Part shown: one piece after another, positions 9,190 through 18,501 of the stretch
How positions within the stretch are numbered: position 1 is the first letter of the stretch
Layout: each line of letters opens with the position of its first letter
Source: Aquibacillus kalidii
GTDB lineage: Bacteria > Bacillota > Bacilli > Bacillales > Amphibacillaceae
Reading direction: 5' to 3'
Assembly (NCBI RefSeq): GCF_014280935.1
Contig: NZ_JACLZI010000037.1
Coordinates: 62,001 to 126,000, forward strand
Length of the DNA: 64,000 nucleotides
Translations under genes and position numbers: made by a program
Notes under the pieces: model-generated
Databases searched by the model: none
What the model saw: only the letters and a program-made list of their open reading frames with translations
What the model was told of the DNA's origin: nothing

Positions 9190-10026
9190 CTATTCCTCCA
9201 GCTCTAACTCTCTTACTATTTCTTCATTTAATGAAAAGGCATAATCTTCATTAGGAAATTGTTTCGCTTTCACTTCATTGTTGTACATAAATAATGACTT
9301 TTTCATATCTGCGTTAACATTAAGATAAGTTTTTACAAAAGACGCAACCCGATCTACACCGTATTGTAGAACATCATGATAAACTAATACTTGTCCATCA
9401 CAATCAACCCCTGCACCAATTCCAATAGTGGGGATTTCGAGTTTACCTGTAATTACTTTTGCTAACTCTTTAGGGACACATTCTAAAACTACTGCCATTG
9501 CTCCACTTTTTTCCAAGTTCTGTGCATCTTTAATTAGCTGCCTTGCAGATTCTAGATCTTTGCCTTGTACCCGATAACCACCTAGTACATTTACTGATTG
9601 TGGAGTTAAACCAATATGAGCAACTACAGGGATACCTGCATTCGTTAACTGTTTGGTTAATTTTAAGATTTCTTCTGAAGCCCCTTCAATCTTTAAAGCT
9701 TGTGCATTTGATTCCTGATAAATCCTCCTGGCATTCTTTAAGGATTCTTCCAGGGAAATATGGTAAGACATAAATGGCATATCCACAACCACAAACGTAT
9801 TACGCGCCCCTCTTGTTACTGCTTTAGCATGATGAATCATGTCGTCAACCGTAACTCGAATGGTAGAGTCATATCCAAGAACGACCATTCCTAGAGAATC
9901 TCCAACTAAAATCATATCTATATCCGCTTGTTCAACTAATTTAGCAGAAGGAAAATCATAAGCTGTTAGCATCGTAATTTTTTCCCCTTCTTGCTTCATT
10001 TTTTGCAATTGAACTCTATTTTTCAT
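9190..10026 (-). CDS. panB: 3-methyl-2-oxobutanoate hydroxymethyltransferase
   Basis: Produces ketopantoate from 2-oxoisovalerate with methylene-tetrahydrofolate. The TIM-barrel residues are seen in [43 protein letters not shown] and PTIGIGAG. 278 residues, normal length; AAGGAG precedes the ATG. It begins only 12 bases after birA, so it could be cotranscribed with the dapB-birA group as well as head the pan operon. Confidence 0.97.
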   Translation of the reverse strand: MKNRVQLQKMKQEGEKITMLTAYDFPSAKLVEQADIDMILVGDSLGMVVLGYDSTIRVTVDDMIHHAKAVTRGARNTFVVVDMPFMSYHISLEESLKNARRIYQESNAQALKIEGASEEILKLTKQLTNAGIPVVAHIGLTPQSVNVLGGYRVQGKDLESARQLIKDAQNLEKSGAMAVVLECVPKELAKVITGKLEIPTIGIGAGVDCDGQVLVYHDVLQYGVDRVASFVKTYLNVNADMKKSLFMYNNEVKAKQFPNEDYAFSLNEEIVRELELEE

Positions 10027-10038
10027 AATGATTTCTCC

Positions 10039-11010
10039 TTACCACTTAATTTCAGCTGAGTACAATACTTCCGTGCTCCCATCTTGGTTTCGAACAATTA
10101 GAGCTCCATCTGATTCGATTCCAACCAGTGTAGCACTCCAATTTTCTTTCGGAGTCACAATATCTACTGCCTCTCCAATTTTGTATCCATAGCTTACCCA
10201 CTTTAACCGAATGTTCTCAAATCCACTTTCCATATATTCATCATATACAGTATCAAAATGTTCAAGGATACCATGGATCAATTCTTTTCTATCCCATTCT
10301 TTATTTGTTTCCACCCTAAGTGATGTTGCTTTGTCTTTTATACTATCTGGAAACTCACTTTGTAATTGGTTCAGATTCAATCCTATACCGAGGACAACGT
10401 ATTTGATTTGATCTTGTTCAGCTTGCATCTCTGTGAGGATTCCAGCAGCCTTTTTACCATTAATTAATATATCGTTAGGCCATTTTATAGTCACACTAAT
10501 GTTTTTTTGACTCAATACATCAGCTAACACTGTAGCAGTTAACAAAGTTAATTGAGGTGCCTGATTAGGAAGTAAACCAGGTCGCAAAATGATACTCATC
10601 CATATCCCTTTATCCCTCGCAGAGTACCACGATCGCTCCATTCTACCTCTTCCATTCGTTTGTTCGTCGGCAATAATGACGGTTCCGTGTCCCTCCCCTT
10701 CCGCAGCTAGTTGATTACCCAAAATTTGAGTAGAGTTTAGTTTTGTCTTATGAATAATGTTCTTTCCAAGCCAATTAGTATGTAAGCCCCAAAGAAGCGT
10801 GTTAGAGCTTAATTTATCTGGAAATTGTGTTATCTGATATCCTTTTTTAGGAAATGCCTCAATTTTATAGCCGTCCTTCTCCAACTCCTTCATATGTTTC
10901 CAAACAGCTGTTCTTGATATATTTAACTTCTTAGATAGCTCTTGACCAGATATATAGCTAGACTGACTATTTGCCAAAAGTTCAATTAATCGATGTCTTG
11001 TGGATTCCAT
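10039..11010 (-). CDS. birA: Biotin-protein ligase and biotin repressor
   Basis: Bifunctional BirA. The N-terminal winged helix (about residues 1-60, with SRTAVWKHMKELEKDGY) makes it the group II, DNA-binding type that represses biotin genes. The catalytic domain follows with the GRGRMERSWYS biotinoyl-AMP loop and KWPNDILINGKKAAGIL. The ATG at 11010 aligns with the B. subtilis N-terminus and has AGGAAAGTGG upstream; a GTG at 11022 is the alternative. The 5' end overlaps cca by 25 bases. Confidence 0.95.
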   Translation of the reverse strand: MESTRHRLIELLANSQSSYISGQELSKKLNISRTAVWKHMKELEKDGYKIEAFPKKGYQITQFPDKLSSNTLLWGLHTNWLGKNIIHKTKLNSTQILGNQLAAEGEGHGTVIIADEQTNGRGRMERSWYSARDKGIWMSIILRPGLLPNQAPQLTLLTATVLADVLSQKNISVTIKWPNDILINGKKAAGILTEMQAEQDQIKYVVLGIGLNLNQLQSEFPDSIKDKATSLRVETNKEWDRKELIHGILEHFDTVYDEYMESGFENIRLKWVSYGYKIGEAVDIVTPKENWSATLVGIESDGALIVRNQDGSTEVLYSAEIKW

Positions 11011-12191
11011 GTCATCAACCACTTTCCTAATTCATTCGGCTCATTACTTATTTCACCTCGGACAATTTTTTTCTCTATCATTGTTAAGAGTTTGTTTATC
11101 CAGGGCCCCTTCTGTTGCATTGGAAATAAACCGATTATATCAGAACCAGAAATAACAATTTCAGTTCTATCTTTTATTGGTAAATTATTTCTGATTGTTT
11201 TCATTTTATCGATCGTTAAGCTTTTATTAGTAAGGATGGACAACATACGAATAAAGCTAGCATCCAGTTGTCTAGGTAATTGGTATACTAGCCATTCATC
11301 AATATGTTGATATTGATCGTAGTAAGCTATTGCTCTTACTAAATGAAGAGCATCTCGTTTAATTTTATTGGAGAGCTTCCATGATTTCACCCATTCCTCC
11401 ACTTCAACTTTTGGAAGGTAGTGGTGGAACAAGGAAATCAACTCTTCCCAAGACTGGATAGGTTGAGACAAGTCTCGCCATTTGATAACTAACTCGGAAT
11501 GATCTTTTAAAATAGGTAAATATGCTTGTACACCAGAGTTAATGAAAAAATGCATACCATGTGTAGTATATGTACCTGCAAAGAGCTTCTGTAATTCTAC
11601 TGCAATTCGTTCGATCGATATTTTTTCTAACCATGCAGCATTCTCTTTTATAGCAGTCCATGTATCTGGATCCATTTTAAACCCTAATTGACTACTAAAC
11701 CTAAGTGCTCTCATTATGCGCAAAGGATCTTCCCGAAACCTCTCAATAGGATTTCCTACCGTTTTAATCACCTTGTTTGATAAATCAATTCGTCCCTGAA
11801 ATGGATCTACAATCTTCTCGTTATAGTCCATTGCGATAGCATTTATAGTAAAGTCTCTTCTTGCTAGATCTTCTTCGACGTTTCGCACAAAGGTTATTTG
11901 ATCAGGATGTCTATGGTCAGAATAACCTGTCTCTGATCGAAACGTAGTGATCTCATAGGAATAGCCTTTATACCTAACAATAACCGTACCATGTTCAATA
12001 CCAACTGGAATAACCTTTGAAAACATCTTGGTTACGGTTTCTGGACTAGCAGAAGTAGTAATATCTATGTCCCCCATTGGCCGCTTTAGCAAAGAATCCC
12101 GAACAGCTCCCCCAACAAAGTACGCCTGATGCCCGTTATTTTCAATAATGCGTAGGATCTCTTTGGCTTCTTTAAAGGTTACCTCTTTCAT
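10986..12191 (-). CDS. cca: CCA tRNA nucleotidyltransferase
   Basis: Adds or repairs the 3' CCA of tRNAs. The class II nucleotidyltransferase head shows FVGGAVRDSLLKRPMGDIDI with the DxD metal site, followed by RRDFTINAIA and the RIMRALRFSSQLGF neck helix. At 401 residues it is the standard Bacillus type without an HD domain. It sits 2 bases after bshA and overlaps birA. Confidence 0.96.
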   Translation of the reverse strand: MKEVTFKEAKEILRIIENNGHQAYFVGGAVRDSLLKRPMGDIDITTSASPETVTKMFSKVIPVGIEHGTVIVRYKGYSYEITTFRSETGYSDHRHPDQITFVRNVEEDLARRDFTINAIAMDYNEKIVDPFQGRIDLSNKVIKTVGNPIERFREDPLRIMRALRFSSQLGFKMDPDTWTAIKENAAWLEKISIERIAVELQKLFAGTYTTHGMHFFINSGVQAYLPILKDHSELVIKWRDLSQPIQSWEELISLFHHYLPKVEVEEWVKSWKLSNKIKRDALHLVRAIAYYDQYQHIDEWLVYQLPRQLDASFIRMLSILTNKSLTIDKMKTIRNNLPIKDRTEIVISGSDIIGLFPMQQKGPWINKLLTMIEKKIVRGEISNEPNELGKWLMTWNPQDID

Positions 12192-12193
12192 AT

Positions 12194-13321
12194 TTAACCA
12201 CCTATCAGTGTTCTATCATAAATCTGTTCATACTGCTTTCGAATCATAGTAGAATGAAAGCGTTCCTCGACTCTTTGTTTAGCTTCAGTGGACAACCGTT
12301 CCCATAGCACTGGATCTTTTAAAATAGTTACTGCTTTATCAGCTATCTGATCAATAGCTCCAACTTCAACAATAAAACCGTTAGCACCGTCTTCGATCAC
12401 TTCAGGAATACCACCGACATTTGTACCAATGCCAGGTACCCCACAAGCCATTGCTTCAAGTAAAACTAAACCAAAGCTTTCTTTTTCAGATAAGAGTAGC
12501 ATTAGATCAGAAATAGATAATAGCTCTGCAATATTCTTTTGTTTCCCCAAAAATAAAACCTTATCCAGTAAGTTCAATTCCTTAACAAGTTGATGAACTT
12601 CTGAATATTCCGGACCGTCTCCAATTAACAACAATTTTGACGGTACCTCACTTGAAATTTTTTCAAATGAATAGATAACATCATGAACTCTTTTCACTTT
12701 TCTAAAGTTTGAAATATGGACAATAACTTTTTCTTCTTCTTTTATTCGGAATTGATCTTTTAAATTTTTATTATTCCGGTAAAAATATTCAGATTCGTCT
12801 ACAAAGTTATAGACTACATCTATTTCTTTTTCTATTTGTAACATTTCCTTCGTTTGATTGACTAAGCTATGGGAAACTGCTGTTACTGCATCTGACTTTT
12901 CAATGCCGTGCTTGATCATTTTCTTCAAACTTCTATCTATACCTAACACAGTAATATCCGTTCCATGTAGAGTTGTTACTATTTTAACTTTATGCTCAGC
13001 CATTTCTTTTGCAAGAATAGCACAAACTGCATGAGGGATAGCATAATGCACATGTAAAATATCTAATTTTTCCGTATCTATAACTTCGGCCATCTTATTA
13101 GCCAGTGCCAAATCGTAAGGTGGATATTGAAAAACTGGATAGTGGTTCATCTCCACTTCATGAAAATATATATTTGGATGGACACTATTTAATCGGAAAG
13201 GAACACTAGAAGTAATAAAATGTATCTCGTGTCCCTCGCTTGCTAACATTTTTCCAAGCTCAGTAGCAATAACTCCTGATCCCCCTACAGTTGGATAACA
13301 TGTAATTCCTATTTTTTTCAT
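12194..13321 (-). CDS. bshA: N-acetyl-alpha-D-glucosaminyl L-malate synthase
   Basis: GT4 glycosyltransferase making GlcNAc-malate, the first step of bacillithiol synthesis. Signature parts: ITCYPTVGGSGVIATELGK, FITSSVPFRLN, HVHYAIPHA, TLHGTDITVLG, and the SEKESFGLVLLEAMACG donor-binding region. The ATG at 13321 gives 375 residues like B. subtilis BshA; the longer reading frame from 13375 overlaps mgsA and was not used. In B. subtilis the deacetylase gene bshB1 lies between mgsA and bshA; it is missing here. Confidence 0.96.
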   Translation of the reverse strand: MKKIGITCYPTVGGSGVIATELGKMLASEGHEIHFITSSVPFRLNSVHPNIYFHEVEMNHYPVFQYPPYDLALANKMAEVIDTEKLDILHVHYAIPHAVCAILAKEMAEHKVKIVTTLHGTDITVLGIDRSLKKMIKHGIEKSDAVTAVSHSLVNQTKEMLQIEKEIDVVYNFVDESEYFYRNNKNLKDQFRIKEEEKVIVHISNFRKVKRVHDVIYSFEKISSEVPSKLLLIGDGPEYSEVHQLVKELNLLDKVLFLGKQKNIAELLSISDLMLLLSEKESFGLVLLEAMACGVPGIGTNVGGIPEVIEDGANGFIVEVGAIDQIADKAVTILKDPVLWERLSTEAKQRVEERFHSTMIRKQYEQIYDRTLIGG

Positions 13322-13353
13322 TTTTAATTCTCGTCCTAACTTCACTACTGATT

Positions 13354-13749
13354 TTATTTTACGTTGTTTCTCCAATCGAAATACCCGTCTTCTAAGGCCC
13401 TGATCATAATTTCAGCTCCACCTAAATTTGTTACCAGTGGAATTTGATAAACATCACATAAACGTATTAATGCACTTATATCTGGCTCATGTGGCTGTGC
13501 AGTTAGTGGATCACGAAAAAAGATAACTAAATCCATTTCATTATTTGCTATTTTAGCTCCAATTTGTTGATCCCCACCAAGTGGACCTGATTGAAATCTG
13601 TGAACTTCTAGTCCTGTTGCTTCACTGATTTTTTTTCCTGTTGTACCAGTAGCAAACAGACTATGCTTATTCAAAATGTGAGTATATGCTACTGAAAAAT
13701 TGACCATATCCGTTTTCTTTTTATCATGAGCTATTAGAGCAATATTCAT
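13354..13749 (-). CDS. mgsA: Methylglyoxal synthase
   Basis: Converts dihydroxyacetone phosphate to methylglyoxal and phosphate, a bypass of lower glycolysis. The 131 residues show the conserved [10 protein letters not shown] start, ATGTTGKKI phosphate site, [12 protein letters not shown] with the catalytic Asp, and [14 protein letters not shown]. It lies between dapB and bshA. Confidence 0.97.
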   Translation of the reverse strand: MNIALIAHDKKKTDMVNFSVAYTHILNKHSLFATGTTGKKISEATGLEVHRFQSGPLGGDQQIGAKIANNEMDLVIFFRDPLTAQPHEPDISALIRLCDVYQIPLVTNLGGAEIMIRALEDGYFDWRNNVK

Positions 13750-13760
13750 ATTGATCTCCC

Positions 13761-14561
13761 CTAATCCAATAAGTTTTCTAATCCATAAACTAGTAAATCT
13801 AATTTCACCACATGATCTATCGCCAATTTAACGCCCGACATGAATGACTCCCGGTGAAAAGAGTCGTGTTTAATCGTAAGGTTTTGACCAGAAGATCCAA
13901 AGACAACCTCTTGGTGAGCGACTAGCCCAGGTAACCGTACACTATGTATTCTCATTCCATCATAGTCTGCACCTCTTGCACCAGGTAACGTTTCCTTCTC
14001 GTCTGGGTGACCTTGTCGTTTACTCTCTCTTACTTCCTGAATCAGTTCTGCTGTTTTAACCGCTGTTCCTGAAGGTGCGTCAAGCTTTTGGTCATGGTGT
14101 CGTTCAATAATTTCTACATCTGGGAAATATTTGGCTGCCATTTTTGCAAATTGCATCATTAAGACGGCGCCGACTGCAAAGTTTGGAGCAATAACTGCAC
14201 CAATTCCTTTCTCTTCTGAAAGATTTGTTAGCTCCTCTAACTGATCCCTAGTAAAACCAGTTGTACCAACTACTGGTCTTATCCCATATTCTATTGCTGT
14301 TTTAGTATGTAAGTAACCCACTTCAGGAGTTGTTAAATCAATTAGTACATCTGCTTCTACATTCTGAAAACATTGTTCTATATCATCATATACCAACGCA
14401 TCAAAACCAGGAAGACCTTCTATGTCTTTCACAATACTGCCACCGAATTTATGATCTAAACAGGCCACTAATTCTAAATCAGATTCTCGTTCAACCATTC
14501 GTAAAGCTTCACTTCCCATTTTACCTCTTGGGCCTGCGACCACTACTTTAATTTTGCTCAT
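13761..14561 (-). CDS. dapB: 4-hydroxy-tetrahydrodipicolinate reductase
   Basis: Reduces the dapA product in the diaminopimelate/lysine pathway, which also feeds dipicolinate for spores. The nucleotide-binding start [13 protein letters not shown], the VGTTGF turn, [18 protein letters not shown] (catalytic His and Lys) and the substrate-binding tail fit the family at 266 residues. It overlaps ypjD by 14 bases. Confidence 0.97.
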   Translation of the reverse strand: MSKIKVVVAGPRGKMGSEALRMVERESDLELVACLDHKFGGSIVKDIEGLPGFDALVYDDIEQCFQNVEADVLIDLTTPEVGYLHTKTAIEYGIRPVVGTTGFTRDQLEELTNLSEEKGIGAVIAPNFAVGAVLMMQFAKMAAKYFPDVEIIERHHDQKLDAPSGTAVKTAELIQEVRESKRQGHPDEKETLPGARGADYDGMRIHSVRLPGLVAHQEVVFGSSGQNLTIKHDSFHRESFMSGVKLAIDHVVKLDLLVYGLENLLD

Positions 14562-14913
14562 CTTTTTCTACCTCCGTTTGTTCCTTTCTTGTCCAACGAT
14601 CTTTGTCTCTCGTTTCAAACTTACTCATAGCACGATTAAAGGCTTCTGAAATATCAATATTTAATGAATTAGCAAATGAAATGGTTACAAACAATAAGTC
14701 ACCAAGTTCATCCTCAATTGTATTGTCATCCTCCGATGTTTTTTTCGGTTTCTCACCATACACGTGATTTACCTCTCGGGCCAGTTCTCCAATTTCCTCT
14801 GTAAATCGTGCTAACATGCTTAATGGCGAAAAGTAACCTTCTTTAAATTGTGAAATGTATTGATCCACTCTATCTTGCATCTCTACTGTATTATAAACTT
14901 TTGGATCTGCCAT
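14548..14913 (-). CDS. ypjD: MazG-like nucleotide pyrophosphohydrolase YpjD
   Basis: Small all-alpha NTP pyrophosphatase, probably a house-cleaning enzyme. The metal-binding pattern is seen as [12 protein letters not shown] and EDELGDLLF, and GEKPKK lies between them. Chosen start: ATG at 14913 with AAAGGAG eight bases upstream, giving 121 residues. A longer frame starting at 14979 would begin inside the promoter -35 box, so it is rejected. First gene of the ypjD-dapB-mgsA-bshA-cca-birA-pan run. Confidence 0.9.
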   Translation of the reverse strand: MADPKVYNTVEMQDRVDQYISQFKEGYFSPLSMLARFTEEIGELAREVNHVYGEKPKKTSEDDNTIEDELGDLLFVTISFANSLNIDISEAFNRAMSKFETRDKDRWTRKEQTEVEKDEQN

Positions 14914-14950
14914 AGATGAAACTCCTTTATTAATAACTTTCCCTATCTTC

Positions 14951-14979
14951 ATGTTAGCTAAAAGTGTATGGTTTGACAA
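14951..14979 (-). promoter_or_regulatory. Promoter of ypjD-dapB operon
   Basis: On the minus strand TTGTCA (14974-14979) and TAACAT (14951-14956) are separated by 17 bases, a sigma-A type arrangement. It lies 38 bases before the ypjD start codon. Confidence 0.6.
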
Positions 14980-15006
14980 ATTATTTTATCTAAAAATAAA
15001 TTATCA

Positions 15007-15035
15007 TTGTTAGTATTTTCTTGTTTGTCTATAAT
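15007..15035 (+). promoter_or_regulatory. Promoter of ypjC
   Basis: TTGTTA (15007-15012), 17-base spacer, TATAAT (15030-15035), followed by the ribosome binding site GGAGGTG and the TTG start of ypjC. It is divergent from the ypjD promoter. Confidence 0.75.
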
Positions 15036-15068
15036 AAATGAAGTAATTTATAAATGGAGGTGAGGATT

Positions 15069-15941
15069 TTGGTATTTGGTTTAAGGTTTAAAAATATTTT
15101 TTTCATATTAATTGGTTCCGCCATGTTTTCATTTGGTATCGTTCATTTTAATATGCAAAACAACTTAGGGGAAGGTGGATTTACAGGGATAACGCTATTA
15201 TTTTATTTTCTATGGGGATGGGATCCAGCGATCTCCAACATTGTATTGAATATACCAACTTTTATTGTAGGATGGAGATTTTTAAGTAGAAATACTTTTC
15301 TTTATACAGTAATCGGAACTCTAGCAGTTTCTTTATTTTTGTATATATTCCAAATAGATCCATTTCAGTTACATCTTCAATCTGATATGACGCTGGTTGC
15401 ATTGTTTGCAGGTGTGTCAATTGGAATTGGGTTAGGAATTATCTTTCGTTACGGTGGAACTACCGGTGGGGTAGACATAATAGCAAGGATTGTAAACAAA
15501 TACGCTGGATGGAGTATGGGGAAAACAATGTTTCTGTTTGATGCGGTAGTAATTGCTACTTCTATTATTACATATTTAGAACTAGTTGAAGGTATGTATA
15601 CACTTGTTGCTGTTTATTTAGCAGCACGAGTTATAGATTTCATACAAGAAGGAGCATACACAGCAAGAGGCGCAACAATCATCTCACCTAAAAGCAATGA
15701 AATTTCTGCGAGAATCATGAAAGAGATGGACAGAGGTGTGACCGTTTTACAAGGAAGAGGCAGTTACACTGGAGAAAAAAGAGATGTACTATACTGTGTT
15801 GTAGGTCGTAATGAAATTGTTCGGATGAAAAACATTGTAGAAAGTATAGATCCTCATGCATTTGTTGCTGTAACCTCTGTGCACGATGTGCTTGGAGAAG
15901 GGTTTACCTTAGATGAGAACAAACGTCCACTATCCGATTAA
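15069..15941 (+). CDS. ypjC: YitT/DUF2179 family membrane protein YpjC
   Basis: Integral membrane protein of unknown role with about six transmembrane helices in the first 190 residues (FGIVHFNMQNNLGEGGFTG, then IFRYGGTTGGVDIIARI) and a C-terminal DUF2179 domain (about 205-285; VTVLQGRGSYTGEKRDVL). A frame from an ATG at 15054 exists, but that ATG lies within GGAGGTGAG, the Shine-Dalgarno region, so the real start is the TTG at 15069, giving 290 residues. Divergent from the ypjD operon, as a single-gene unit on the plus strand. Confidence 0.9.
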   Translation: MVFGLRFKNIFFILIGSAMFSFGIVHFNMQNNLGEGGFTGITLLFYFLWGWDPAISNIVLNIPTFIVGWRFLSRNTFLYTVIGTLAVSLFLYIFQIDPFQLHLQSDMTLVALFAGVSIGIGLGIIFRYGGTTGGVDIIARIVNKYAGWSMGKTMFLFDAVVIATSIITYLELVEGMYTLVAVYLAARVIDFIQEGAYTARGATIISPKSNEISARIMKEMDRGVTVLQGRGSYTGEKRDVLYCVVGRNEIVRMKNIVESIDPHAFVAVTSVHDVLGEGFTLDENKRPLSD

Positions 15942-15987
15942 GATTTGTATGTTTTTCCAAGAATTAAGATGAGATAAAGGAATAAAA

Positions 15988-16128
15988 GCGCAGAGCGCCG
16001 GTAAGCGACGTACGGACTGGACTGATCCGTAGGAGATAAAGGCAACACGGTGAACGAAGTGAACCGATGTTAACTTATCGTACGAAGGCGAGGGAAGTCT
16101 CGCTAGTCGCTGGCGCTCGGAGCTGGAC
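15988..16128. repeat. GC-rich folded intergenic repeat element
   Basis: About 140 bases, clearly richer in G+C than the AT-rich surroundings, closed by GAGCGCC (15993-15999) and GGCGCTC (16112-16118). Inside are further hairpins: TACGGA (16011-16016) with TCCGTA (16026-16031), an AACA-CGGT/ACCG-TGTT arm around 16043-16071, and GCGAG (16088-16092) with CTCGC (16099-16103). The ends GCGCAGAGCGCC and GGCGCTCGGAGCTGGAC resemble intergenic repeats I know from other Bacillaceae genomes. A minus-strand frame of 66 codons across it is not a credible gene. Confidence 0.75.
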
Positions 16129-16184
16129 AAGGCTGATCTTGAAGGTTATCCACATTTAGCAAATTTTATAATTTCTTAAACTAT

Positions 16185-16219
16185 AAAAAAAGCTAGCACC
16201 CAAAGTGCTAGCTTTTTTT
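16185..16219. terminator. Bidirectional terminator
   Basis: AGCTAGCAC (16191-16199) pairs with GTGCTAGCT (16205-16213), with A7 before and T7 after. It serves the YugP-like gene on the minus strand and ypjC on the plus strand. Confidence 0.9.
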
Positions 16220-16221
16220 AC

Positions 16222-16902
16222 TTAGTCATCAGAAACGACAAACATTAAGACAAAACGGATTAATTCCGCTACTGCAACCATTGCAGCTGCTACGTATGTT
16301 AAAGCTGCGGCGTTTAGAACCTTCTTTGTTTCTCTTTCTTCATTGTTACGGATTACGCCTGAAGATACTAACTGACTCATTGCACGATTTGATGCATCAA
16401 ACTCAACAGGTAATGTTACCAATTGGAATAGCACGGCAAATGCCATAAACACAATACCGACTAAGACTAGGTTCATCATATTCAACAATGCCCCTGCAAT
16501 AATTAAGATAAATGACATTTTGTCACCCAAGCTCGCTATAGGAACTAAAGCATGGCGAAATCTTAAAAATGCATATGCTTGCGCATCCTGAATAGCATGT
16601 CCAACCTCATGGGCCGCAATTGCAGAAGCAGCCATAGAATGACCATGGTAGTTATCACTAGATAAACGAACTACCTTCTTACGTGGATCATAGTGATCGG
16701 ACAACGTTCCTCTTGTTTCTTCTATTTCGACATCATATAGACCATTGTCATCTAATATTTTGCGCGCAACTTGAGCACCTGTCATATAAGAAGAATTGGA
16801 AACCTTTGAAAACTTCTTGTAGGTTGATTTAACTCTTGACTGAGCCCAAAGTGGGATAATCATTAACAAAGCAATATATATAAGGTAACTTGTTAAAGAC
16901 AT
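16222..16902 (-). CDS. YugP-like zinc metallopeptidase, membrane-bound
   Basis: Neutral zinc metallopeptidase family (YugP type). HEVGH within AAHEVGHAIQD (about residue 97) is the zinc site; hydrophobic helices lie at about 4-20, 118-160 and 200-222. Start chosen at ATG 16902, because the upstream GTG at 16908 overlaps the GGAGGA ribosome binding site. Substrate unknown. It is a single gene between two terminators/gaps and is not at this position in B. subtilis, where yugP lies elsewhere. Confidence 0.9.
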   Translation of the reverse strand: MSLTSYLIYIALLMIIPLWAQSRVKSTYKKFSKVSNSSYMTGAQVARKILDDNGLYDVEIEETRGTLSDHYDPRKKVVRLSSDNYHGHSMAASAIAAHEVGHAIQDAQAYAFLRFRHALVPIASLGDKMSFILIIAGALLNMMNLVLVGIVFMAFAVLFQLVTLPVEFDASNRAMSQLVSSGVIRNNEERETKKVLNAAALTYVAAAMVAVAELIRFVLMFVVSDD

Positions 16903-16972
16903 GTGCACTCCTCCATGTAAAAATTCCTATGTTACTAAGGTCAATTTTAGTCAAAAATCAGGATCTAGTCAA

Positions 16973-17731
16973 CTAATTTATCATTTGCTTTTGACTTATC
17001 TTTTCACCTTTATATTTTTTCCAAGCAACGTAGGATAATGTAAGGGTAATAAAGCCTCCAACAATTAATATCATCCAAACAAAATTTATCGAGTTTTTTG
17101 GATTCAAGGAATCCGTTAAGTTGATCGTCTGCATCTCATTAAAGACAGTTTGGAGCTCTTGCTTTTTAGTACCTTCATTATTTTCCAAATTTCTAAAAGC
17201 AGTAGCTAATTGCTGATAATTCTCTTCATCTAATGACAATTGAAGTGCTGGTTTCATAATTGTCCATTCACTGATTAGTGTTTGAAGCTGATTTTGATTA
17301 ACGTCCTCAGCACTCATAAGAGTTGAGACAGTTTGTTCTAAGTCTGTTTTCCATTTAAACCAGATTGGATCTTCAGGGTTGTTAACAGAGTCCACAGCTA
17401 GTAGCAAACTTAACGATTGTGCCCTTTTATACTCTTTACTAAAGGTTTTATCATTAATAACTTCTACATTCGTTTCCAACAGTGCTGACAGCTCATCCAA
17501 TAAATTAGGAGCATTGTCCTCAAATAATTTCGTAATTGCTGCTTTATGATCTGTTAGTAAGGCTTTTGCACTATCATACCTCTGCTGTTCTACAAACCGA
17601 TCGTATTGATGAACTGTCTCAACCAACGATTTATGATTTGCTAAAGTAGTTGCTTGAAAAGACAGAGTTCCGATTCCGATCAACAAACTCAATGTTAGTA
17701 ATATTATGACATGACTAGTTTTATGTCTCAT
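16973..17731 (-). CDS. ypjB: Sporulation protein YpjB
   Basis: YpjB family, reported to be sporulation associated; biochemical role unknown. It has an N-terminal signal sequence (hydrophobic residues about 6-24), a long helical extracytoplasmic part, and a C-terminal transmembrane helix (about 220-240) followed by a lysine-rich cytoplasmic tail. ATG at 17731 has GGGGAG just upstream; a TTG 18 bases earlier is part of the leader. It follows ypjA. Confidence 0.85.
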   Translation of the reverse strand: MRHKTSHVIILLTLSLLIGIGTLSFQATTLANHKSLVETVHQYDRFVEQQRYDSAKALLTDHKAAITKLFEDNAPNLLDELSALLETNVEVINDKTFSKEYKRAQSLSLLLAVDSVNNPEDPIWFKWKTDLEQTVSTLMSAEDVNQNQLQTLISEWTIMKPALQLSLDEENYQQLATAFRNLENNEGTKKQELQTVFNEMQTINLTDSLNPKNSINFVWMILIVGGFITLTLSYVAWKKYKGEKISQKQMIN

Positions 17732-17792
17732 AAAGCTCCCCTCTTCCAATACATTCTCTTAGCAATGTATGAAAAAAAGGGGAAATTTAGAC

Positions 17793-18380
17793 CTAATAAA
17801 TATAAGTCTTATTCAGATTCTTATGTACAGTTAAATAATAAGCTAAAGCTAAGGAAAGGATGCTAAGCCAAAAAGTAAAATAACCAATTTGGTTTGAGTA
17901 ATCAGATAAGGTGGAATAAATAGGCATCATTCCAAACACATAATCAATAACATCATTATGTAATGTCCAAATTCCAGCTATTATTAAATGCCGTAATTTG
18001 ATCTTATAAAACCCCGAGTACAATAACCCTTGAATCGCCATTGCTCCATGAGATCCAATCAACATATACCCCTGCCACGATAGCTCCCCAGTCACATTTA
18101 GTGTTAATAAATTCATGATAACTGCCCATACGCCGTATTTAAATAATGTTACCAAAGCTAGCGCTTCGATATATGGGGTGTTTTTACCTAATATATAAAA
18201 AAATAAGAAAATGGTAAAAAACAAACTTGCTGTTGGACTATCTGGAACAAAAATTAGATACTTTGGTGGTGTAATGGCAAGTTGTCCCTCGTACCATATA
18301 TAGCCGTAAATCGTTCCTAGTAGGTTAATAATGAATAATAGAATTAAAAAACCTTTGTCAATCAGTATTTGTTTATACAT
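17793..18380 (-). CDS. ypjA: DUF1405 family membrane protein YpjA
   Basis: 195-residue integral membrane protein with about six hydrophobic segments and the conserved FVPDSPTASLFF segment. Function unknown. It is the gene before ypjB, 61 bases apart, as in B. subtilis, and is separated from qcrC by a strong terminator. Confidence 0.88.
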   Translation of the reverse strand: MYKQILIDKGFLILLFIINLLGTIYGYIWYEGQLAITPPKYLIFVPDSPTASLFFTIFLFFYILGKNTPYIEALALVTLFKYGVWAVIMNLLTLNVTGELSWQGYMLIGSHGAMAIQGLLYSGFYKIKLRHLIIAGIWTLHNDVIDYVFGMMPIYSTLSDYSNQIGYFTFWLSILSLALAYYLTVHKNLNKTYIY

Positions 18381-18463
18381 ATAACTTTTCCTTTCCGATT
18401 TACTAGCTTTTACTTTAAAAACAATAATAGTTTGGAACTACTAGGAATATTTTAAACGTAAAA

Positions 18464-18495
18464 GAATCCCTCGTCTATAAAAAAGAGAGGGATTC
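18464..18495 (-). terminator. qcr operon terminator
   Basis: GAATCCCTC (18464-18472) pairs with GAGGGATTC (18487-18495) across a 14-base loop, just beyond the qcrC stop, followed on the minus strand by TTTTACG. Confidence 0.8.
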
Positions 18496-18501
18496 TCATC
18501 A

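Noticed and set aside
15930-16130. 66-codon minus-strand reading frame across the GC-rich repeat
   Set aside because: It follows the folded repeat, has no ribosome binding site and its composition reflects the hairpins; it is a by-product of the element.
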